A DNA stretch of 64,000 nucleotides from an uncultured bacterium. Its GTDB lineage: Bacteria; Myxococcota_A; Polyangia; Polyangiales; Houyiibacteriaceae. This document shows positions 59,196 through 64,000 of this stretch, in pieces. The first letter of the stretch is position 1; each line of letters opens with the position of its first letter. The notes under the pieces are model-generated. The model searched no databases, was not told the DNA's origin, and worked only from the letters and a program-made list of their open reading frames with translations. The translations under genes and the position numbers were made by a program. The stretch lies in the NCBI GenBank assembly GCA_938024995.1, contig CALJDU010000045.1:62001-126000 (forward strand), written 5' to 3'.

Positions 59196-59360
59196 GATCG
59201 GGGGCTCTTGGCACGGAGTCGCTCTCAGTGGACGACCATATTGTTGGTTCCCGCACCTGCGGCGCCATCGCCGCGCGTTCTCCGCTTCGCTCCGGAACAC
59301 CCGCCTGAGCGCCTGTGCGGAAACGCGTCTGTCATCGACGGCGGGGGCGAAGCGGAATTG

Positions 59361-59384
59361 AAAAAGGCGAGCACATGGCTCGCC
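59361..59384 (-). terminator. Intrinsic terminator for the 59419 lipoprotein gene
   Basis: On the minus strand: GGCGAGC, CATGT loop, GCTCGCC, then TTTTT. A perfect 7-bp stem starting 35 bases past the stop of the lipoprotein gene. It isolates that gene from the promoter region of the 90-aa gene. Confidence 0.85.
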
Positions 59385-59418
59385 TCGTTCAGTCGCGCAG
59401 ACAGTTGCGCAGGAGCGA

Positions 59419-60042
59419 TCACTCCTCCGCGTTCACCGCCTCCAGCGTTTCGTGCCCTCGGTACTCCAAGAGACCCTCACTGCTGTTGAAGCCGATCCCA
59501 GAGACCCGCACGAAGCGGCCGGTGACTTTCACCTTGTTCCCGACGGCGAGGTCGGTCGGGATCGGGATCTGTCCGGTTTCGGGGTCGGGCGGCTCGTAGC
59601 GTCCACGTGCGACAAGCTCGAGCACCTCGTCGATCGACTCCTGGTTTTCGGCGTAGCCCACGACCTGCAGCTGCTTGCCGCGATCGCTCTCGCCGCGAAC
59701 GTCCGCGATCCACATGTGGGGAGCGGTTGGAGGCGGGCAGGGCGGCTGACCACGACGCGATTCGCACTCGGGCGGCTGGTAGATGTCGACGATGTAACCG
59801 GTCACCGCGTTCTCGTTGTCGATCGTCGAGCTCAGGCGGCGCCGGAGGCCGTAGATCGTGTAGCTGCTGTCGGCCAGGGTCACCGGGTGCGGTGGCGGCG
59901 GCAGCGTCGGCACAGGCGGGAGCGTGGGGTTCACCTCGGGGAGGCGCTCCACGTTCAGGTCCGTCGTCGGCGTTGTTTCACAGCCGAGCGACAGCCCACA
60001 CAGGCAGAAGATGAACAGGGTCTTGACGGCGGTGGCTCGCAT
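59419..60042 (-). CDS. Hypothetical Pro-rich lipoprotein
   Basis: 207 aa. Lipobox GLSLGC-ET, then Pro-rich linker (~residues 30-55). The C-terminal domain (SYTIYGLRRRLSSTIDNENA, VTGYIVDIYQPPECE, HMWIADVRGESDRGKQ, KVKVTGRFVRVSG) has an OB-like look with a possible disulfide (ECESRRGQPPC). The same strand-order appears in other myxobacterial lipoproteins, but I cannot name the family. Single-gene unit with its own terminator. Confidence 0.8.
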   Translation of the reverse strand: MRATAVKTLFIFCLCGLSLGCETTPTTDLNVERLPEVNPTLPPVPTLPPPPHPVTLADSSYTIYGLRRRLSSTIDNENAVTGYIVDIYQPPECESRRGQPPCPPPTAPHMWIADVRGESDRGKQLQVVGYAENQESIDEVLELVARGRYEPPDPETGQIPIPTDLAVGNKVKVTGRFVRVSGIGFNSSEGLLEYRGHETLEAVNAEE

Positions 60043-60149
60043 TCGTGTGTCCTATCTCGTTGATCTTGCTCGCCTTGTGACGTCGAGCGGGAACGAGCGC
60101 TGCGCAACGTACCAGAGGGAACGCCTGCTGTGAACGCTGAAGGTATCGG

Positions 60150-62579
60150 TCACTCGTGGCTGGCAAGGCAGCTGCTTGGGTGGGTACTGGCGTATCGCAC
60201 AGCGTTTCGCAGGGGGGCTGGGGCGAGCTCGGCGCTCGCGCGCTCGAGCTGCGCCTGGGCGGCTTCGCCTCCAATGCGTGCGAGTACCGTCACCGCCTTT
60301 GCGGCCACATCAATGTCGGGGGTCCACGGATTTGGACGGAGGGCGCGATCCAATACGGCGGTCAGCGCCGGAACCGCGTCGCGGTCGCAACGGCGCTCAA
60401 CGAAGGAGATCGCGGCTTCGAGCACGACGGGCCACTCGTCATCGTCTTCCAGTCGGGCGACGACCGCCTCGAAGGAGGCGTCGTTGTCGTGCAGCGCGGA
60501 GACGGCCGCGGCGCGGACGCGTTCATGACGATCACGGAGCGCAGCGGCCACGACCGGACGCGCGCGTTCGTGGTGAACCAATGCGGCCACTCCGGCGGCG
60601 CGGACCATCGGCCAGGCGTCCCGGCGGGCAAGGGTGGCGACGCGTTCCAGGTCTTCGGGAGAGTCGGCCAGGATCTCTATCGCCGCGACCCGCACGCGAG
60701 GCGCGTCGTCCGCGAGCGCCTCACGAGCGTGGGCGGCCGCGGACGGAGCTCGCCTCGCGACCAGCGCGCGCAGCGTTTCCGCGCGAAGCGCCCATGCTTC
60801 CGACGTCAGACGAGAGGCGAGCCACTCATCGATCGCGTCCGCGCTTTCCGCTTCGCGCGGCAAGCTCTGCGCAGCGCGCACGATTCGATAGTGATCGGCG
60901 AACGCATCCGAGGCCTGCGCGTGTTGCAGGAAAGGAAGCGCGAGGGCGGGCGCGGTGCTCGACATCGCGAGCGCGACCGAAGCGGCTCCGGCGTGACTCA
61001 GCTCGGCGGCGCGCGCGGTCTGGTCGGGTCTCGCATCAGTGCGTCGAAGCGCGGTCCGCAACGCGTCGCGGAGCGGAGCCCGATCCGGCTCGCGGTTGAT
61101 CTGCGTGATCAGCGCCGGGATGGCCTCGTCCGGAAAACGACGCGCGAGCTGAAGCGCCGCGTCATCACGGGAAGCGGCCAGCGTCACAAACGAGCTGACA
61201 TCGCCCGACTCGCCGAGCGCGCTGAGGGCTTGCTCAGCGACTTCTTGATCGTCATCTTGCGCCGCCGCGACCAGCGCTTGTCTCGCGCTGACGTGATCTC
61301 GAGCGAGCGCCCGGTAGACGCGGATCGCAGAGCGGCGCTCTCCGCTGGGCATTTGGTTCCACTGCGCGGCGAGCGCCGGGACGGCCGGTTCACCGACGAG
61401 CGTGAGCGCGCGGATGGCGGCATCGACGCGCGGGCCGTCTCGCGAAAGGTCACGGATCAAGGTCGCGACTCCGTCGCCGAAGTCGACATCGGTAAAGACC
61501 GCGATCCCAGCGAGCGCGGTGCGCGCGTTGGGGGGCGCACCGTCGCGCGGTTGATCGAGCACGACCGAGAGACAGGAGGTCTGAAGAGGAGTTGGGAAAC
61601 GAACGTAGAGCGGGACCCCGGCCGTGACCTCTGGGAACGAAACGCGGAAACGCGGACCGCTCGCGGGAACGATCATGACGCTTTGCGGGCGCGCCAGCGC
61701 CGCAGCGTTGGCGTCTTGGTCCGGCGAGGTGGTGAACCGAAGCGCGTGGATGGGCCGCGCGACCGATGTGGCCGTGACGAACTCTCCACGACCGTTGCCG
61801 GCGCTGCCCTCGATCCACAATGTCGAGCTGTCGTCGTCGTTCAACGCGGTGGGCGGGGGAGCGATCGTGAGGTCAGGGTAGCCCGCGGTCGAGCTCGCCG
61901 CGTTGAAGCGCGCGCCTGCGATCAGCGGAGCGGCCCGCGGAGCGGGAGACGCTTCGACGGCATCCAACGTGAGCTCTTCCCGTTCGGTCAGTCGCGAGAG
62001 CGTGACCGAGCGCAACGCCATGGTCTGCGGATCCAGCGCGCGGGGACTGAGCAGGGTGGCCTCTTGCCCGCAGATGCGCGTGTCGTCTCGCTCGACCCCG
62101 ACGACGATGTCGACGACCCCATCGCCGTTCTTGTCCTCGGTGAGGATCACGTCACGTTGTTGCTCTCCGCGATCGCCGCGCGCGGTCAGTTCTCCTTGCC
62201 AGGCGATCGTTGCGCGCCCTCGACGCGCGGTGATCAGGAAAGCCTGGTGTCGCCCGCCGCCCTCGACGTGGGCGAGCGCGACGCTCCCTCGGGAAAGCGT
62301 GACCACCTCGGTGCGGAGGGTCACCGTGACGTCGCTCGCGATGGGGAGGGTCGCGGAGGCCGCGCTCCGTCCACGTCCGACGACCAAGCGGTGTCCTTCC
62401 TCGCTCACCGCAACCTCAAGCGGGATCGTCCGGGCCGGCGCACCAAAAGAGAGCGACTCCTTGAGAGGTGCGGCTCCTGTCGGCTGGGCCTGCACGGACG
62501 AGTGACCGAGCGAGAGCAGGGCGAGGGAAACGACGACGAAGGTACGAACGCGAACAGCGCGGACGAGAAGGAATGGCAT
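60150..62579 (-). CDS. Exported HEAT-repeat protein with discoidin-like region
   Basis: 809 aa from ATG 62579 (MPFLLVRAV); the 969-aa open frame further upstream has poor codon character. Signal peptide ends near VQAQ. Residues ~30-190 are beta-rich, including KNGDGVVDIVVG (a calcium-loop-like stretch). Around 215-345 a NDDDSSTLWIEG...HALRFTTSPDQ pattern recalls F5/8 type C carbohydrate-binding domains. From ~380 to the end are HEAT repeats (PAVPALAAQWNQMPSGERRS, PRVRVAAIEILADSPEDLERV cut to under 20: RVRVAAIEILADSPEDL). Extracytoplasmic scaffold, partners unknown. Confidence 0.85.
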   Translation of the reverse strand: MPFLLVRAVRVRTFVVVSLALLSLGHSSVQAQPTGAAPLKESLSFGAPARTIPLEVAVSEEGHRLVVGRGRSAASATLPIASDVTVTLRTEVVTLSRGSVALAHVEGGGRHQAFLITARRGRATIAWQGELTARGDRGEQQRDVILTEDKNGDGVVDIVVGVERDDTRICGQEATLLSPRALDPQTMALRSVTLSRLTEREELTLDAVEASPAPRAAPLIAGARFNAASSTAGYPDLTIAPPPTALNDDDSSTLWIEGSAGNGRGEFVTATSVARPIHALRFTTSPDQDANAAALARPQSVMIVPASGPRFRVSFPEVTAGVPLYVRFPTPLQTSCLSVVLDQPRDGAPPNARTALAGIAVFTDVDFGDGVATLIRDLSRDGPRVDAAIRALTLVGEPAVPALAAQWNQMPSGERRSAIRVYRALARDHVSARQALVAAAQDDDQEVAEQALSALGESGDVSSFVTLAASRDDAALQLARRFPDEAIPALITQINREPDRAPLRDALRTALRRTDARPDQTARAAELSHAGAASVALAMSSTAPALALPFLQHAQASDAFADHYRIVRAAQSLPREAESADAIDEWLASRLTSEAWALRAETLRALVARRAPSAAAHAREALADDAPRVRVAAIEILADSPEDLERVATLARRDAWPMVRAAGVAALVHHERARPVVAAALRDRHERVRAAAVSALHDNDASFEAVVARLEDDDEWPVVLEAAISFVERRCDRDAVPALTAVLDRALRPNPWTPDIDVAAKAVTVLARIGGEAAQAQLERASAELAPAPLRNAVRYASTHPSSCLASHE

Positions 62580-63015
62580 CACGCGAGCACCTTCCCACAC
62601 GTCGTGTTTCTCGTGCGCAGGAGATCGGTGTCCTCCAATGCGATCGCCATCGCGAGGTGGCGACTCCAGTGACCATCGCCGTGACATGCTGGCCACCCTG
62701 GTTGCCATCTCGATCAGAGTCGCGGCTTCCAGCGCACCAAATCGAGACAAGGTGTGATTCTGCGCATTAAACACGTTGCGGAACGCGCTTTCTTTTGGTG
62801 CGGCAAAGTTCTTGTCATTGCGGAAACTTGTGTCGCATGCACGATCCCCCCTGTTCAAAGGCGTTTTCGGCCGCACGTTGCTTGTTATGGGATTGCGAAC
62901 CGAAGCCAAAACGAAGACCACTCGGGGCTCCAAACCACGGCCGAAGGGCGGCACGAGAACTGCAAAGTCCTCTGGTACCGACGGAACACGTCGGAAGAGA
63001 ACTGGGAGCAGAACG
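62580..63015. other. Leader between HEAT gene and sigma-factor gene
   Basis: 436 bp divergent intergenic region. It is less GC-rich than its surroundings near 62750-62830, as expected for a promoter zone, but I see no clear -35/-10 pair. From ATG 62887 a basic reading frame runs in phase into the sigma factor. The minus-strand open frame that continues from the HEAT gene lacks coding character here. Confidence 0.5.
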
Positions 63016-64000
63016 ATGGCGAAGCGCACCGCATCCGCGAAACACAACGAGCCCCGCACAGCGGCACCTGTGACGGAAGAAGAACGTGAAGCATCACGTC
63101 AGGGCTTGGAGCAAGCGCGGCAGGACGCGGAGAAGGCGCTCAAGGAGCTGAGCGGCAGCAAGAGCGACTCGACGCTCTCCCGCTACTTCCGCGAGATGGC
63201 GTGTCACCGTGTGCTCACTCCCGCTGAGGAAGTGGAAGCCGCGCGTCAGGTGGAAGAGCACGAGATCGCCTACTGGCAGGCGCTCTTCGCGTACCCCGCG
63301 TGCTTCGAGACCGTGGCGACGGTTGTTGAGAAGATGGTCGACCTTGAAGAGAACCCGCTCCCCGAGCTCGTCCCGATGCGCAAGCTCGCGAAGAGCGCGA
63401 AGCGCGGCAAGCTCGGCAAGCGTCAGCAGGTGCGTTGGGACAAGCTGGGTCTCGAGATCTCCACGAAGCTTCGCGCGTGCGACAGTGACCGTCTCTTTGT
63501 GCAGACCGCCGACAAGGCGGTCCATCGTCTGGCGGGCGACCACGCCGACGAGCGCGACATCGTCGGCGGTGAAGTTCGCATCACGCCGACCTTCCGCAAG
63601 TACCTCCGTGAGACCGCGCGTGCCCGTCGCGCCCAGCGCCGCGTGAAGAACCGTTTCGTGAAGGCCAACCTTCGACTCGTCGTCTCCATCGCGCGTCGTT
63701 ACAACCGCGGCCGCCTCCCGCTCATCGACCTCATTCAGGAAGGCAACATCGGCCTGATGAAGGCGGTCGAGCGTTTCGATCACAACCGCGGCTACCGTTT
63801 CAGCACCTACGCCAGCTGGTGGATCCGCCACGCGATTTCACGCGCCCTGGCCGACAAGGGCCGCGCGGTTCGCATCCCGGTTCACATGCTCGACACCTAC
63901 AACCGAGTCGCCCGCGCGACCCAGGCCATCGCGACTCGTACCGGGCACCAGCCGACGCCCGAAGAGCTCGAGAAGGAGACCGGGATCACGAAGGAGAAGC
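63016..64000 (+). CDS. Sigma-70 family RNA polymerase sigma factor (5' part)
   Basis: 328 codons to the window edge; 3' end missing. ATG 63016 has GGGAG seven bases upstream; an in-frame ATG at 62887 would add a 43-residue, very basic N-terminus. Visible: sigma region 1.2 (LSRYFREMACHRVLTPAEEV), an inserted non-conserved segment, and region 2 with NLRLVVSIARRYNRGRLPL, DLIQEGNIGLMKAVERFD and RGYRFSTYASWWIRHAISRA, the -10 recognition helix. Then region 3 starts (VRIPVHMLDTYNRV). It matches primary/RpoH-like alternative sigma factors; which one needs the missing region 4. Confidence 0.93.
   Translation, partial: MAKRTASAKHNEPRTAAPVTEEEREASRQGLEQARQDAEKALKELSGSKSDSTLSRYFREMACHRVLTPAEEVEAARQVEEHEIAYWQALFAYPACFETVATVVEKMVDLEENPLPELVPMRKLAKSAKRGKLGKRQQVRWDKLGLEISTKLRACDSDRLFVQTADKAVHRLAGDHADERDIVGGEVRITPTFRKYLRETARARRAQRRVKNRFVKANLRLVVSIARRYNRGRLPLIDLIQEGNIGLMKAVERFDHNRGYRFSTYASWWIRHAISRALADKGRAVRIPVHMLDTYNRVARATQAIATRTGHQPTPEELEKETGITKEK

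Larger units (their letters stand above)
59004..59418. other. Intergenic region with TCACAA boxes, GATC cluster and terminator
   Basis: 415 bp without a gene. Contains the leaderless promoter of the 90-aa gene (59010-59038), four copies of TCACAA/TTGTGA (59033, 59060, 59075, 59102 as first base), eight GATC sites between 59084 and 59199 and the minus-strand terminator near 59361-59384. The ORFs here lack codon bias. Confidence 0.75.

Noticed and set aside
60156..62672. 838-aa plus-strand open frame antisense to the HEAT gene
   Set aside because: Arg/Gly/Glu-dominated composition typical of GC-rich antisense frames; no recognisable domain, while the minus strand encodes signal peptide and HEAT repeats.
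62754..63089. 111-aa plus-strand open frame upstream of the sigma factor
   Set aside because: Different frame from the sigma factor, overlaps its start, and has no codon bias or motif.
1..64000. Search for tRNA, rRNA, insertion sequences, phage or CRISPR
   Set aside because: No T-loop-like GGTTCGAATCC context, transposase motif, terminal repeat or spacer array was found by eye; a tRNAscan/ISfinder run would be decisive.

Overview
The window reads as chromosomal DNA of a high-GC myxobacterium (Myxococcota). This is inferred from several signs together: two eukaryote-like Ser/Thr kinases (one with a C-terminal domain resembling the myxobacterial DUF2378 family), an FHA-GAF sigma-54 activator, tandem bactofilins, many lipoproteins with Asp/Pro/Ala-rich linkers, a 1754-aa Cys-rich surface protein ending in a MYXO-CTERM-like tail, and three exported HEAT-repeat proteins. 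I see no tRNA, rRNA, CRISPR array, transposase or prophage. Gene content and GC are even, so this is backbone rather than a genomic island.

Layout. 1-8.2 kb: end of a helix-turn-helix gene, maf, a yggS-type PLP protein, a lipoprotein, proC (-), an unrecognised 467-aa protein, an HTTM membrane protein with its small partner (-), and an aminopeptidase P. 8.3-11.7 kb (-): Ser/Thr kinase and an AGCS sodium:amino-acid symporter. 11.9-18.7 kb: an incomplete complex I operon, nuoA-B-C-D-G-H-I, with a TTGACA promoter and a strong UUCG terminator. 18.8-24.3 kb: two divergent secreted paralogues, a STAS-like protein, tyrS and an IHF/HU gene (-), a probably frameshifted gene, and a membrane-anchored amidohydrolase. 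24.4-32.2 kb: HEAT-repeat membrane protein, terminator, then the giant Cys-rich protein. 32.2-36.5 kb: CCG-domain Fe-S protein, an LpoA/periplasmic-binding-like lipoprotein and a Cys/Met-metabolism PLP enzyme, overlapping one another.

36.5-43.3 kb (-): a tightly packed run, read right to left, of HEAT lipoprotein, FHA-GAF-sigma54 activator, a 59-aa membrane peptide, parvulin-like lipoprotein, roadblock-like protein and Ser/Thr kinase. It looks like one signalling and envelope operon. 43.5-46.1 kb (-): two bactofilins, pyrE and a lipoprotein. 46.2-49.9 kb: plant-type glutamate-cysteine ligase (+), then two exported proteins (-). 49.9-55.4 kb: a double-length UvrA with four ATPase modules and a histone-H1-like Lys/Ala tail. 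55.5-58.7 kb (-): pyrC, carA, a lipoprotein and a CoA-transferase-like remnant, all overlapping. 58.7-62.6 kb (-): a 90-aa charged protein with an unusual GATC-dense upstream region, a lipoprotein with a terminator, and a HEAT protein with a discoidin-like region. 62.9-64.0 kb: a sigma-70 family factor running off the end.

Themes: pyrimidine synthesis (pyrE, pyrC, carA) is spread over two operons. Many start codons sit only 6-8 bases after a -10-like hexamer, suggesting leaderless transcription. The most unusual items are the fused UvrA, the Cys-rich giant, the frameshift at 22636-22639 and the pared-down complex I locus.
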